Positions 15,804-24,904 of a stretch of DNA of 64,000 bases are shown piece by piece. Under the pieces are notes generated by a model, which saw only the letters and a program-made list of their open reading frames with translations, was not told the origin of the DNA and did no database searches. How positions within the stretch are numbered: the stretch's first letter is position 1; every line of letters begins with the position of its first letter. A program made the translations under genes and the position numbers. This stretch comes from Tenacibaculum sp. 190524A05c (GTDB lineage: Bacteria; Bacteroidota; Bacteroidia; Flavobacteriales; Flavobacteriaceae), in NCBI RefSeq assembly GCF_964036595.1, contig NZ_OZ038523.1:1516501-1580500 (forward strand). Reading direction: 5' to 3'.

Positions 15804-17777
15804 TTAAAATTTCCATATCAGGTAGAACTGCCAATAATTGTTCTCTTTATTTGTATCGAAAATATACCTTGCTCCTACACTTGGTCCGATTCTAGCAAAA
15901 CCTCCGGTTGCTTCAATTAAAAATCCTTTTCTAAAATTTGTGAAAGAAGAACTTCCTTCGGTATTATTCTCTCTGGAATCACTAACAATATCTCCTCCTT
16001 GCAAACTTTGTTCAAAAGTTTCAGTTACAATAGATGTTTCATTTTTCTCATTTAAACTTAATTTACCTTGAATTCCCGCTCCTAATCCTACATAATTATT
16101 CAAATTATATCTAACCAAAACTGGGATTTCAACATCTACATTCGAAAACTTGGTGTTGGTTGTAGTACGAGTTGTTCTTCTCAAATTTACAGCAGGAAAT
16201 TCTTCAGTAGTTTCCGAAATCTGAGTATTGCTATTGAAATTATGTACACTATTCAATAATTCCACTTGCCAATACCAACGATATGATTTAAATGGAGAAA
16301 GTGTTGCTCCAACAAAATAACTTCTAGAATTATTTAGGTTGGTAAAATAATTATATCCCGCTTTGGCTCCAATTGAAATTCCTGGTAAAAATCGCGTAGT
16401 TGATCTATTGGTTATAATAGGCTCATTTTTATCAAAAATGATTGCAGTTTTACTGACTGTTTTCCTTTTATGAAAATCTTTACCAAATTTAATACTGTAC
16501 CTCACAAAGCCTTTCGTTGAATCCTTTTCTTGAACTCCTTTTTGATTGCTTCCTGGTAAATAAATATTCTTAAACGTAAAAATTGCTTGTTTCTCAGTAA
16601 ACGTAGTATCTAAACAACTATACCGAACAGGTTCTTTTGGACAAATTTCACATTTAGGGTACATATCTAAAACCTTCAATGTCGATTTATCCAACATGTC
16701 AGGAATATCAGTTTCTAATCTTATAGTTTTGGCTGGACCTTCTCCGTCGTTTTGAAATTGAATTTTATATTTTAAAGTTTTAAATCGTACAAAACGATAA
16801 TTCAACAAGGTCCCGTTAGAAGACATTTTGTTCGGATCATGAGATGTTACAATTTCCATTTCTTTTTCCTTAACAACATGATTCTGAAAGTTTCGATCTG
16901 GAACATTAACACCTCTAATTGTTATAATCGCACTTGTATCTTTTAACATTTCTGGAGGAGTTTTCATGGTAAAAAATATATTTCGCTCCTCATTAGGATT
17001 CATATCATTAAAATTAAAAATGCTCCAACTTTTATAATATTCTTTTGACTCGTGCAGTGTTTTCTTCAAATCCGTTCTTGTAGTATCTTGAGGTTCCTCA
17101 TAACTATTAAGTTCATTTTGTATTGAAGCATACAAAACAGAAGTATCATTAATATCTTTTTTGTAACTCATCAAGTTCTTTTCTTCTTCTATAACTAATT
17201 CTTCATTGTTATGAACTCTGATATCTTTAATATCAAAATTATTTACTCCGTATTTCTTCTCATTATAAAAAAGATAAAGTCTTCCATTTGCGACATAGTT
17301 ATGATTATTCTTATATCGCAGTACAAAAAGCATTTCTTCATCGGGAACTGGATCTCGATTACTAATTAACTCTAAACTTTCATCCATAGAAGCTATATCA
17401 TTATACGTTTTAGTAGCATTTATGATTGATACTTTTTGCGGTCTTGTTGCTGGCGGTTTACCTGAATCATAATGATTCGTAACCCAAAGTTTAACTTCAT
17501 AATCACCTTTCTTTTTATAAGTATGTTTAGGAGCTTTGTGTTTACTAAAATTCCCATCACCAAATTCCCAGAAATAAGAATAATATGCTGTTGGTGCTCC
17601 TGCTATTTGATTCAATTTTGGAGCTAAAGGTGTTAATGAAATTTCATTGTCTTTAAGCTGAATTTCAACTTTTGCAGTTTTTCTTACAGTATCTTTTTTT
17701 ATCAGTTCTTGACCATAAACGGCTACAAAATTTGATATTATAAATAGAATTACAAGTTTTGATTTATTTAGAAACAC
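15804..17777 (-). CDS. Exported PKD-domain protein with C-terminal barrel-like region
   Basis: A 657-residue exported protein: signal peptide (1-22), PKD domain with FWEFGDGNFSKHKAPKHTY (about 49-67), a middle region resembling DUF7619-type adhesin modules (KYKIQFQNDGEGPAKTIRL, ending TAIIFDKNEPI), and about 200 C-terminal residues of alternating hydrophobic strands that look like an outer-membrane barrel and end in an aromatic residue (LIWKF). PKD domains bind proteins or glycans outside the cell. The tight link to the CHAT gene suggests an outer-membrane partner of the CHAT protein. No known function can be assigned. Confidence 0.7.
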   Translation of the reverse strand: MFLNKSKLVILFIISNFVAVYGQELIKKDTVRKTAKVEIQLKDNEISLTPLAPKLNQIAGAPTAYYSYFWEFGDGNFSKHKAPKHTYKKKGDYEVKLWVTNHYDSGKPPATRPQKVSIINATKTYNDIASMDESLELISNRDPVPDEEMLFVLRYKNNHNYVANGRLYLFYNEKKYGVNNFDIKDIRVHNNEELVIEEEKNLMSYKKDINDTSVLYASIQNELNSYEEPQDTTRTDLKKTLHESKEYYKSWSIFNFNDMNPNEERNIFFTMKTPPEMLKDTSAIITIRGVNVPDRNFQNHVVKEKEMEIVTSHDPNKMSSNGTLLNYRFVRFKTLKYKIQFQNDGEGPAKTIRLETDIPDMLDKSTLKVLDMYPKCEICPKEPVRYSCLDTTFTEKQAIFTFKNIYLPGSNQKGVQEKDSTKGFVRYSIKFGKDFHKRKTVSKTAIIFDKNEPIITNRSTTRFLPGISIGAKAGYNYFTNLNNSRSYFVGATLSPFKSYRWYWQVELLNSVHNFNSNTQISETTEEFPAVNLRRTTRTTTNTKFSNVDVEIPVLVRYNLNNYVGLGAGIQGKLSLNEKNETSIVTETFEQSLQGGDIVSDSRENNTEGSSSFTNFRKGFLIEATGGFARIGPSVGARYIFDTNKENNYWQFYLIWKF

Positions 17778-17809
17778 GACAAATAACTTTCTGTTAATTA
17801 AGTAAATAT

Positions 17810-17846
17810 AAAAAAAGCATTCTAACCTAATTAAAGATTAGAATGC
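17810..17846 (-). terminator. Terminator after the lipoprotein and micro-ORF
   Basis: GCATTCTAA (17817-17825) and TTAGAATGC (17838-17846) form a 9-bp stem; the minus strand then runs into seven T. It closes the transcript that holds the lipoprotein gene and the 29-codon frame. Confidence 0.8.
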
Positions 17847-17857
17847 GAAACAGGCCT

Positions 17858-17947
17858 CTAGAGCAGAGTAACCAACAACCCTAACATAACCAGTAGCAGA
17901 ATAGAAAACTTCACTAAATTTTGCTTTGTTGTTTTTATAGACATCAT
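17858..17947 (-). CDS. Possible 29-residue single-TM peptide
   Basis: Three bases after the lipoprotein stop, a frame reads MMSIKTTKQNLVKFS followed by a strongly hydrophobic run (ILLLVMLGLLVTLL), then stops 12 bases before a clear terminator. The layout (short basic N-terminus, one membrane helix) is that of small membrane peptides. It is too short to be sure; the frame could be chance in AT-rich DNA, but its placement between a stop codon and a terminator favours expression. Confidence 0.4.
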   Translation of the reverse strand: MMSIKTTKQNLVKFSILLLVMLGLLVTLL

Positions 17948-17950
17948 TTA

Positions 17951-18907
17951 TTAATTTAAAAGTTCTAAGGCATCTTTAATTTCATCGGTAGATACAGGAG
18001 AGAACTCTAAATTCACATACTCATCGTTTTGAATCGTAACCGTTTTGGTTGCCATATATTGCTGATTATCCTTTATAGTTAATCCCACATAAGTTACTTC
18101 AAGTCCCACCGGTAGTGAATTCACATAACTTTGCACACCATCAGAATAGGTCTGAGTAAAACTCACAACTGCAGGTAAATTGTTTTCCTTGAAGATGATA
18201 AATACTCGTGCTTCATCAATATTCGGACTTGATGTTAAATCAACATAATTTGTTGTTTTAGCTCCAGGATAACTATAAAACTTATCACAATTAGTCCACC
18301 CCATATCAAAAACATCGTATAAATAACTATCCGGTGCAGATTGAAAAATAACCTCTGTATTAAAAAATTGATTCCAAACAATATTATCATCAGCGTTCAC
18401 AGTACCTAAAAAAGCTCCCATTGCTGGATCAGCTCCTCCTGAAGATGGAACACGAATACGAATTGAATTTCCTGGCGCTAAGTTTAATGGTGCTCCATTT
18501 TGTTCTGCTAATATTTCGGTTTCTCCTTCCGATAATAAAAACGTGTTTTCTCCTCCAGGGTTAACCGCATTTGTAGGTCTATTCGACAACACCATGTCAC
18601 TTGCACTAAAAATTTCTTTTATCTTAATATCAACGTTCCCAGTTACGACCGTTCCATTTTGATCTAAAAAAGAGTTTGGTTGAAATGTTATTATCGTCCC
18701 CTGATCTCCAGTTATTGATCCTCCATTAGCACCATCCACACTAAAATCTTGAGTTGGAACACCGTTTTCTTCAAAAAACTCTTCTATTGTATTATAGCTT
18801 ACTAAACTACATCCTGTACAATCATCAATGTTATTATTTTCTTTAGAACAATTTGCTAGTAACAATGTCGAAATGGCAATTCCTAGTAATAATCTTTTAG
18901 TCTTCAT
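17951..18907 (-). CDS. Lipoprotein of unknown function (module 1)
   Basis: A 318-residue lipoprotein: signal peptide with lipobox LLANC (Cys20) followed by SKENNN. The body is beta-rich; the segment GGSITGDQGTIITFQPNSFLDQ resembles regions in Bacteroidota lipoproteins next to carboxypeptidase-like domains, but I cannot name a family with confidence. It is transcribed away from the sigma factor at 19000, and the two share an intergenic region of 92 bases. It may therefore be a target or sensor in that regulatory module. Confidence 0.7.
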   Translation of the reverse strand: MKTKRLLLGIAISTLLLANCSKENNNIDDCTGCSLVSYNTIEEFFEENGVPTQDFSVDGANGGSITGDQGTIITFQPNSFLDQNGTVVTGNVDIKIKEIFSASDMVLSNRPTNAVNPGGENTFLLSEGETEILAEQNGAPLNLAPGNSIRIRVPSSGGADPAMGAFLGTVNADDNIVWNQFFNTEVIFQSAPDSYLYDVFDMGWTNCDKFYSYPGAKTTNYVDLTSSPNIDEARVFIIFKENNLPAVVSFTQTYSDGVQSYVNSLPVGLEVTYVGLTIKDNQQYMATKTVTIQNDEYVNLEFSPVSTDEIKDALELLN

Positions 18908-18999
18908 AATTTTAAATTTTTATGTTTAACATCCTTATATCAACCAGATTAAAATTTTGTTACCTCATTTTTTTTAAATTAGCAACAAAACAATCCTAG

Positions 19000-19587
19000 A
19001 TGCCTATAAAAAAGGTACATACAGATCAAAAATATATTGAAGCTTTATTGAACAACAACTCGTTTGTAATACGAGAAATCTACAGTCGTTTTGTTCCTAA
19101 AGTGGTAAATTTTATTTGTAACAATAGCGGAAATACTGAAAAAGCAGAAGATGTTATTCAGGAAGTTTTAATTACACTTTACAAACAAGCAAAAGAAAAA
19201 GAATTGCAACTTACTTGTCCATTTGATGCCTATTTTTTCTTACTCTGTAAACGAAAATGGCTAAATGAGCTTAAAAAAAATAAAAATATACAGGTAACAA
19301 TTTTAAATGAAGAAGTATCTAAGTTCGAAGGATTAGAAGAACTCGTTTTGGAAACATCAGTTTTTGAACAAAAGAATGAACTATTTGAAAGTACACTTCA
19401 AACATTAGGAAAAGCTTGTAAAGACTTATTGAAGGTTTGCTTTTCTCTAAAATCAATGGAAGAAGTTTCAAAGAAATTGAATATTTCTTACGCTTATGCG
19501 AGAAAGAAAAAATCACAATGTATTGGGCAATTGACGAAATTAATTAAAGCTAGTCCGAAGTATAAAGAAATAAAAAACAATTCCTGA
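19000..19587 (+). CDS. ECF RNA polymerase sigma factor (module 1)
   Basis: A 195-residue sigma-70 family factor of ECF size. Region 2 is around residues 13-80, with the core-binding segment EDVIQEVLITLYKQA; region 4 (about 125-185) has a helix-turn-helix (SMEEVSKKLNISYAYARKKK). The stop TGA overlaps the ATG of the next gene by 1 base (TGATG), so translation is coupled to the TPR protein that probably controls it. It resembles the second sigma factor at 24901-25461 in layout and wording. Upstream, TTTG (18956-18959) and TAAATTAG (18975-18982) form a weak promoter candidate. Confidence 0.85.
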   Translation: MPIKKVHTDQKYIEALLNNNSFVIREIYSRFVPKVVNFICNNSGNTEKAEDVIQEVLITLYKQAKEKELQLTCPFDAYFFLLCKRKWLNELKKNKNIQVTILNEEVSKFEGLEELVLETSVFEQKNELFESTLQTLGKACKDLLKVCFSLKSMEEVSKKLNISYAYARKKKSQCIGQLTKLIKASPKYKEIKNNS

Positions 19588-20309
19588 TGGAGGATCAATT
19601 TTTACAGTTTGAAAACTATTTGGCAAAACAATTATCAGATGACGAACTAAAATCATTTGAAGAAAAACTGCAAACAGATATTTCGTTTAAAGAAGCATTT
19701 AATCTTTACAAGGAAACACACGACTTTTTGAAAAACAAAATTCAAAACGAAACTTCCACCGAAGAATTCACAACGAACATTAAGAAGATTTCAAAAAATC
19801 ATTTTAAAAGCCATAATAAAAATAAATCTAAAAACTGGTTTATATCAATTGCTGCAAGTATTGCCGTACTAATTGGTATTTATGTTTTTTATCCAAAAAA
19901 CACACCAACCTATCAAGAGTATATAAGTTATCCGACAGCGAATTTCACTACAAGAAATTCTCAAAACGAAACGTTAATTAAAGCTCAAAATACATTTAAC
20001 ACAAAAGATTTTAAACAAGCTAATTTACTCTTCGACAAACTTCTAAATGAAGATATTCATAACTCAGAATTACAACTTTTTCAAGGAATAACCTTAGTTG
20101 AATTAGACCAATTTGAAGAAGCAGATCAAATTTTATCCGGTTTATCTTCAGGTAAATCTAGCTATACAACAAATGCTATTTGGTATTTAGCACTCAGTAA
20201 ATTAAAACAAGAAAAATATAGTGACTGTAAGTTACTTTTAGAAAAACTTCCGAAAGAGTTTAAACATTATAAAAACGCACAAAAACTCTTAAAAAACCTG
20301 CCAGAATAA
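19587..20309 (+). CDS. One-pass membrane TPR protein, putative anti-sigma factor (module 1)
   Basis: A 240-residue protein: an acidic cytoplasmic N-terminal part (about 1-88) with FENYLAKQLSDDELKSFEEK, one transmembrane helix (about 91-107), then a periplasmic TPR-like region (about 130-238; TFNTKDFKQANLLFDKLL). Its coupling to an ECF sigma gene and the N-terminal LSD(D/E)E motif shared with the second copy suggest it holds the sigma factor at the membrane and releases it when the TPR part senses a signal. No zinc-binding anti-sigma motif is seen. The anti-sigma role is inferred from context. Confidence 0.65.
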   Translation: MEDQFLQFENYLAKQLSDDELKSFEEKLQTDISFKEAFNLYKETHDFLKNKIQNETSTEEFTTNIKKISKNHFKSHNKNKSKNWFISIAASIAVLIGIYVFYPKNTPTYQEYISYPTANFTTRNSQNETLIKAQNTFNTKDFKQANLLFDKLLNEDIHNSELQLFQGITLVELDQFEEADQILSGLSSGKSSYTTNAIWYLALSKLKQEKYSDCKLLLEKLPKEFKHYKNAQKLLKNLPE

Positions 20310-20385
20310 CTTCTTGCTTATAAATATTAACAAATAGGAAAAAAGCTTGTTTACAAATCACTATGGAATAATAAATTCTATTTGG

Positions 20386-20393
20386 TAACTTTG
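20386..20393 (+). promoter_or_regulatory. Promoter -7 element (TAACTTTG) of uvrA
   Basis: A perfect TAnnTTTG lies just before uvrA. A start near 20400 would put the TTG at 20399 at or before the transcript end, which favours the TTG at 20417 as the start codon. Confidence 0.55.
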
Positions 20394-20416
20394 CTTTTTT
20401 GTGTAAAATCCTAACC

Positions 20417-23239
20417 TTGAAAGAGCAAGAATTCATTGAAGTATACGGAGCCAGAGCTCACAACTTAAAAAACATTGACGTTAAAATTCCTCGTGAAAAA
20501 CTAGTAGTTATTACTGGTTTAAGTGGAAGTGGTAAATCATCTTTAGCTTTTGATACTATATATGCAGAAGGCCAAAGAAGATATATTGAAACTTTTTCCG
20601 CGTATGCGCGTCAATTTTTAGGTGGTTTAGAGCGACCAGATGTAGATAAAATTGAAGGATTATCTCCTGTTATTTCAATAGAACAAAAAACCACAAATAA
20701 AAGTCCGCGTTCCACAGTAGGAACAATTACTGAAATTTATGATTTCTTGCGTTTACTTTTTGCTCGTGCTTCTGATGCATATTCCTACAATACAGGAGAA
20801 AAAATGGTAAGTTATTCTGATGATCAGATTAAAGAACTTATTTTAAAGGATTTCGAGGGTAAACGAATTGCAGTTTTAGCTCCATTAATTAAATCTAGAA
20901 AAGGACATTACCGAGAGTTATTCGAGCAAATTTCAAAACAAGGATTTTTACGTGTTCGTGTTGACGGTGAAATTCGAGAGATCGAAAAAGGTATGAAATT
21001 AGATCGATATAAAACCCACGATATCGAGGTCGTTATTGATCGATTGGTTGTTGATGAAAATTCAGACAAACGCTTAGAAGAAACTATTAAAACTGCCCTA
21101 TATACAGGTGATAACATTCTAATGGTTATTGATGTTGATGATGAAAAACCTAGATATTTCAGTAGAGAATTAATGTGTCCTACAACTGGAATTGCATATC
21201 CAAATCCAGAACCTAATACATTTTCTTTCAACTCGCCAAAAGGTGCTTGTGATAAATGTAATGGATTAGGAACTACAAACGAAGTAAACTTAAACAAGGT
21301 GATTCCTGACGATTCAATTTCTATTAAAAATGGAGGAATTGTGCCGTTGGGTGAACAAAAAAGCAGTTGGATTTTCAAGCAATTGCAAACTATTGCAGAA
21401 CGCTATAAATTTAAATTAACAGATCCTATAGCTGATATTCCTAAAGAAGCATTAGAAGTAATTCTTCATGGAGGAAAAGAGTCTTTTAAAATTCAGTCCA
21501 AAGCAGCTGGAGTTACACGAAATTATCAAATCGATTTTGAAGGAATTGTTTCTTTTATTGAGAATCAATATAAAAATACTGATAGTTCTTCTATTAAGAG
21601 ATGGGCAAAAGGTTTCATGGATGAAATTAAATGTTCTTCTTGTAATGGAAAACGATTAAAAAAAGAAGCTTTACATTTTAAATTCACTGGGAAAAACATC
21701 AGCGATTTAGCACAAATGGATGTTACTGAATTGGCTAGTTGGTTTTCTAATATCGAAGAGAAAATGTCTAAGAAGCAAGTTTCGATTGCTTCAGAAATCC
21801 TAAAAGAAATTAGAACCAGAATTCAGTTTTTATTAGATGTTGGATTAGATTATTTAACTCTCGATCGTACATCTAAATCTCTTTCAGGTGGAGAAGCTCA
21901 ACGTATTCGTTTAGCAACTCAAATCGGTTCTCAATTAGTTGGTGTGCTATATATTTTAGATGAACCAAGTATTGGTTTACATCAAAGAGATAATCAGAAG
22001 TTAATCGATTCTTTAATCAAATTACGAGATGTTGGAAACTCTGTATTAGTTGTGGAACACGATGAAGACATGATTAAAAACGCTGACTATGTTTTAGACA
22101 TTGGTCCAGGTGCAGGAAGACATGGAGGTGAAATTGTAAGTATTGGAAGTTTTGATGAAATCATCAATCAAACTACGCTAACAACTGATTATTTATCAAA
22201 AAGAAAAGCTATTGAAGTTCCTAAAAAACGAAGAGCTGGAAATGGCAAAAAAATAAAACTAACCGGTGCGAGTGGAAATAACTTAAAAGATGTTTCTGTT
22301 GAATTTCCTTTAGGGAAAATGATTTGTGTTACAGGTGTTTCTGGAAGTGGAAAATCTACTTTAATTAATGAAACCCTATACCCTATTTTGAACGCACATA
22401 TTTATAGAGGCGTTAAAGAACCAATGCCTTATAAAAAAATAACTGGTTTAGAACATATCGACAAAGTAATTGATATCGACCAGTCTCCAATTGGTAGAAC
22501 ACCAAGATCAAATCCAGCAACATATACCGGAGTTTTTAGCGAAATTCGAAGTCTATTTTCGAAAACACCAGAAGCTGCAATTCGTGGATATAAACCAGGA
22601 AGATTCAGTTTTAATGTTAAAGGAGGAAGATGTGAAACTTGTCAAGGTGGTGGAGTTCGAGTTATAGAAATGAACTTTTTACCCGATGTTCATGTTGAAT
22701 GTGAAACCTGTCAAGGAAAACGATTCAATAGAGAAACTTTAGAAATACGATATAAAGGAAAATCTATTTCAGATGTTTTAGAAATGACCATCAATCAAGC
22801 TGTTGAATTCTTTGAACATATTCCGAAAATCTACAGAAAATTAAAAACCATACAAGATGTTGGTTTAGGTTATATTACTTTAGGACAACAATCAACTACA
22901 CTTTCAGGAGGAGAAGCACAACGAATTAAATTAGCTTCTGAACTTTCTAAAAGAGATACTGGAAATACATTCTACATTTTAGATGAACCAACTACTGGAT
23001 TACACTTTGAAGACATCCGTGTATTAATGGAAGTTTTAAATAAGTTAGTTGATAAAGGGAATACAGTTTTAATTATTGAACACAACTTGGATGTTATCAA
23101 ACTAGCAGATTATATTATTGATGTAGGTATGGAAGGAGGAAAAGGTGGTGGACAAATTGTAACTACAGGATCTCCTGAAAAGGTTGCAAAGCATAAAACA
23201 AGTTATACAGCAAAGTTTTTGAAAAAAGAGCTAAAATAA
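20417..23239 (+). CDS. uvrA: Excinuclease ABC subunit A
   Basis: A 940-residue UvrA, the damage-recognition ATPase of nucleotide excision repair. It has two ABC cassettes: Walker [10 protein letters not shown] and GVSGSGKST, signature motifs [12 protein letters not shown] and [12 protein letters not shown], and Walker B with [13 protein letters not shown] and [13 protein letters not shown]. Cys pairs for zinc are present ([32 protein letters not shown]). The longest frame starts at a TTG at 20399; the TTG at 20417 gives [17 protein letters not shown] and fits the promoter position. No ATG is available. The gene is a housekeeping island between two accessory sigma/CHAT modules. Confidence 0.97.
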   Translation: MKEQEFIEVYGARAHNLKNIDVKIPREKLVVITGLSGSGKSSLAFDTIYAEGQRRYIETFSAYARQFLGGLERPDVDKIEGLSPVISIEQKTTNKSPRSTVGTITEIYDFLRLLFARASDAYSYNTGEKMVSYSDDQIKELILKDFEGKRIAVLAPLIKSRKGHYRELFEQISKQGFLRVRVDGEIREIEKGMKLDRYKTHDIEVVIDRLVVDENSDKRLEETIKTALYTGDNILMVIDVDDEKPRYFSRELMCPTTGIAYPNPEPNTFSFNSPKGACDKCNGLGTTNEVNLNKVIPDDSISIKNGGIVPLGEQKSSWIFKQLQTIAERYKFKLTDPIADIPKEALEVILHGGKESFKIQSKAAGVTRNYQIDFEGIVSFIENQYKNTDSSSIKRWAKGFMDEIKCSSCNGKRLKKEALHFKFTGKNISDLAQMDVTELASWFSNIEEKMSKKQVSIASEILKEIRTRIQFLLDVGLDYLTLDRTSKSLSGGEAQRIRLATQIGSQLVGVLYILDEPSIGLHQRDNQKLIDSLIKLRDVGNSVLVVEHDEDMIKNADYVLDIGPGAGRHGGEIVSIGSFDEIINQTTLTTDYLSKRKAIEVPKKRRAGNGKKIKLTGASGNNLKDVSVEFPLGKMICVTGVSGSGKSTLINETLYPILNAHIYRGVKEPMPYKKITGLEHIDKVIDIDQSPIGRTPRSNPATYTGVFSEIRSLFSKTPEAAIRGYKPGRFSFNVKGGRCETCQGGGVRVIEMNFLPDVHVECETCQGKRFNRETLEIRYKGKSISDVLEMTINQAVEFFEHIPKIYRKLKTIQDVGLGYITLGQQSTTLSGGEAQRIKLASELSKRDTGNTFYILDEPTTGLHFEDIRVLMEVLNKLVDKGNTVLIIEHNLDVIKLADYIIDVGMEGGKGGGQIVTTGSPEKVAKHKTSYTAKFLKKELK

Positions 23240-23272
23240 ATTTAAATCTTTAACATTATTTTAAGAATTCTT

Positions 23273-23298
23273 GTGTGAAAATCTCAATATTTTCACAC
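23273..23298 (+). terminator. Hairpin after uvrA
   Basis: GTGTGAAAAT and ATTTTCACAC form a perfect 10-bp stem with a 6-base loop, 33 bases after the uvrA stop. No T-run follows directly, so it may stabilise the 3' end as well as, or in place of, terminating. Confidence 0.5.
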
Positions 23299-23337
23299 CA
23301 TTGCAATATATTTCATTTTTTAGCTAAAAGAGACATA

Positions 23338-23345
23338 TATCTTTG
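23338..23345 (+). promoter_or_regulatory. Promoter -7 element (TATCTTTG) of the peptide precursor
   Basis: A perfect TAnnTTTG lies 51 bases before the ATG at 23397. It gives the small peptide gene its own promoter, separate from uvrA. Confidence 0.55.
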
Positions 23346-23396
23346 AGTGTCTATAAATATTCGGGGGAATATTAACTATCATTTAATTACATAAAA

Positions 23397-23672
23397 ATGA
23401 AAAAATCAATTTTAAGCTTTGGAAAAGCAATTAACAGAAAAGATCAGAAAAATATTTTTGGAGGAGGGGATCCTAAAATAGTGGATGGAGTTTTGACTGT
23501 CGAAACACCATTCGTTAGACTTGGCCCTGGAGCTCCTGGTTTACCTGATGGCGGTGGTGATAGCAATCTAACTTGTTCAAGCATGCCACAAAACACATGT
23601 ATTTCTACACCTGGTTGTGTATGGTATGGGTGTTACTGTGAGACTTCTGCGCCTCATATTGCGCCTTGTTAA
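23397..23672 (+). CDS. Cys-rich peptide precursor with Gly-Gly-type leader (RiPP/bacteriocin-like)
   Basis: A 91-residue peptide with a leader typical of Bacteroidota natural-product precursors (TIGR04149-like): MKKSILSFGKAINRKDQKNI ending in FGGG near residues 22-25. The rest is Gly/Pro-rich, then a cluster of six Cys in the last 35 residues (NLTCSS, NTCIST, PGCVWYGCYC, IAPC). Such leaders are cut after Gly-Gly by a peptidase-containing exporter. No radical-SAM enzyme, cyclase, peptidase or exporter gene is in the window, so the precursor is an orphan. It has its own promoter and terminator. The product could be disulfide-bonded or enzyme-modified. Confidence 0.75.
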   Translation: MKKSILSFGKAINRKDQKNIFGGGDPKIVDGVLTVETPFVRLGPGAPGLPDGGGDSNLTCSSMPQNTCISTPGCVWYGCYCETSAPHIAPC

Positions 23673-23696
23673 ACAATTTATAATTCAATATACAGA

Positions 23697-23727
23697 AAAG
23701 GAAAGATGTATCTTTCCTTTTTTTTGT
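23697..23727 (+). terminator. Rho-independent terminator of the peptide gene
   Basis: AAAGGAAAGAT and ATCTTTCCTTT form an 11-bp stem with a GT loop, followed by a T-run. Confidence 0.9.
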
Positions 23728-23979
23728 TTTTAAATCACTCTCTATCATTTTGTTAACATAAAAACATGTTTTTTTTCATAAATGATGGTAACAATTTCAA
23801 AGTAATAGGAACATCATAGTAAATAAGGCTTTCATATAGTTCTTCAATATACTAGAAAGCAATTTATTTTAAATATTTTTTTCTCATTTCGCTTTATGTG
23901 AAATCAAAAAAATTGCTATGATGAGAAAACCATGAAAGAAAATTCATGAAAAAGAACCTTATAACTATTTATTATTGGG
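23728..23979. other. AT-rich intergenic stretch, no gene seen
   Basis: No convincing gene lies here. A 16-codon frame from 23946 (MKKNLITIYYWGILKE) is too short to call. Two stretches (TTGCTATGATGAGAAAACC and the bases up to 23980) loosely resemble sequence upstream of the second ncRNA-like element at 28.7 kb. Confidence 0.5.
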
Positions 23980-24096
23980 GAATTTTAAAAGAATAGTTAA
24001 ACGCGAAGGGAAGGTTACATGAAGAAGTAAATCAGTAAGATATAGAAATCTTACCATGAAAAAAAGCAGTAACTGAGTTACTGCTTTTCTTTTATT
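23980..24096 (+). ncRNA. Candidate structured RNA, copy 1 (paired hairpins ending in a terminator)
   Basis: The segment carries GAAGAAGTAA, a hairpin GTAAGAT/ATCTTAC (24035-24054), and then a strong stem AAAAGCAGTAAC/GTTACTGCTTTT (24062-24088) followed by CTTTTATTTT. The same order and much of the same sequence recur at 28.8-28.92 kb, with compensating changes in the first stem. The final stem also works as terminator for the minus-strand gene ending at 24110. A small RNA is one explanation; a duplicated 3' region is another. No good promoter was found. Confidence 0.35.
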
Positions 24097-24109
24097 TTGA
24101 AGGAAATCA

Positions 24110-24904
24110 TTATAATTTCCCTAAAAGTTCTTCTGCTTTAGGAGTATTGAATAAGGATTTTTCAACAATATTCTTAAGCTCCTTTTTAGCTTGTTCAACC
24201 TTATTAGCTTTGATATACACCAAACTCTTGTACCAATACGCTTTTTCTGAATCAATTAAATCACTTGATTCCAATTCATTTAAAACTTCGATTGCTTTAT
24301 CAAAATTCCCTAACTCAGATTCGGCCATTGCTATATAAATATATACGCCACTTACATTCTTATTGGAATATAGTATCTCATCAAAAGTAGAAGCTGCTTT
24401 TTCATAATTCTTTTCTTTAAAGAATTTTTCAGCCATTACTAGTTTTTCTTTATTATCCACCGAACCTCTTTCTGCAAATGACGGTAAGTTGTTCAAATCC
24501 GCATAAGTAGTGTATAATGTATTTGTATCTAAAACCGATGGTGAAAGTATAGGTCTAAGCGTAAAAAAACTAATAACCACCGCTGCAGCAATTCCTGTAA
24601 GTAAACGAATTATTCTACCTCTACTTTCTTTAGAATTTATTGAAGCTTTTTTGATGACTTCCTTAAGGTTCTGAATTTCCTCACTTTTAAACAAAGCCTC
24701 ATACTCATCTGTCTCTTTAGAGTCAATTGTGTTCACAAAACTCCAATCTTCTTCATTCAAAGATTCAAACAATTGTTTTTCTAATAAGTATTGCTCCTTA
24801 AATTCCGAGTCGAATTTAATTCTTTCTAGGAAAGATGTTCTTTCTTCATCAGAAAGTTCATTCCTTAAAAAGTTCTCGATTAATATGTCGTCTTCTAAAT
24901 TCAT
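24110..24904 (-). CDS. One-pass membrane TPR protein, putative anti-sigma factor (module 2)
   Basis: A 264-residue paralogue in layout of the protein at 19587: an acidic N-terminal part with ENFLRNELSDEERTSFLER (about 10-28), a transmembrane helix near residues 102-119, and C-terminal TPR repeats (EKFFKEKNYEKAASTFDEIL, about 157-176; AESELGNFDKAIEVLNEL). It overlaps the sigma factor gene by 4 bases, so the two are co-translated. The TPR part should lie in the periplasm. The anti-sigma role is inferred from gene order and shared architecture, not from a known anti-sigma fold. Confidence 0.65.
   Translation of the reverse strand: MNLEDDILIENFLRNELSDEERTSFLERIKFDSEFKEQYLLEKQLFESLNEEDWSFVNTIDSKETDEYEALFKSEEIQNLKEVIKKASINSKESRGRIIRLLTGIAAAVVISFFTLRPILSPSVLDTNTLYTTYADLNNLPSFAERGSVDNKEKLVMAEKFFKEKNYEKAASTFDEILYSNKNVSGVYIYIAMAESELGNFDKAIEVLNELESSDLIDSEKAYWYKSLVYIKANKVEQAKKELKNIVEKSLFNTPKAEELLGKL

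Noticed and set aside
23946..23996. 16-codon frame before ncRNA copy 1
   Set aside because: Very short, and not conserved in the second copy of the element.
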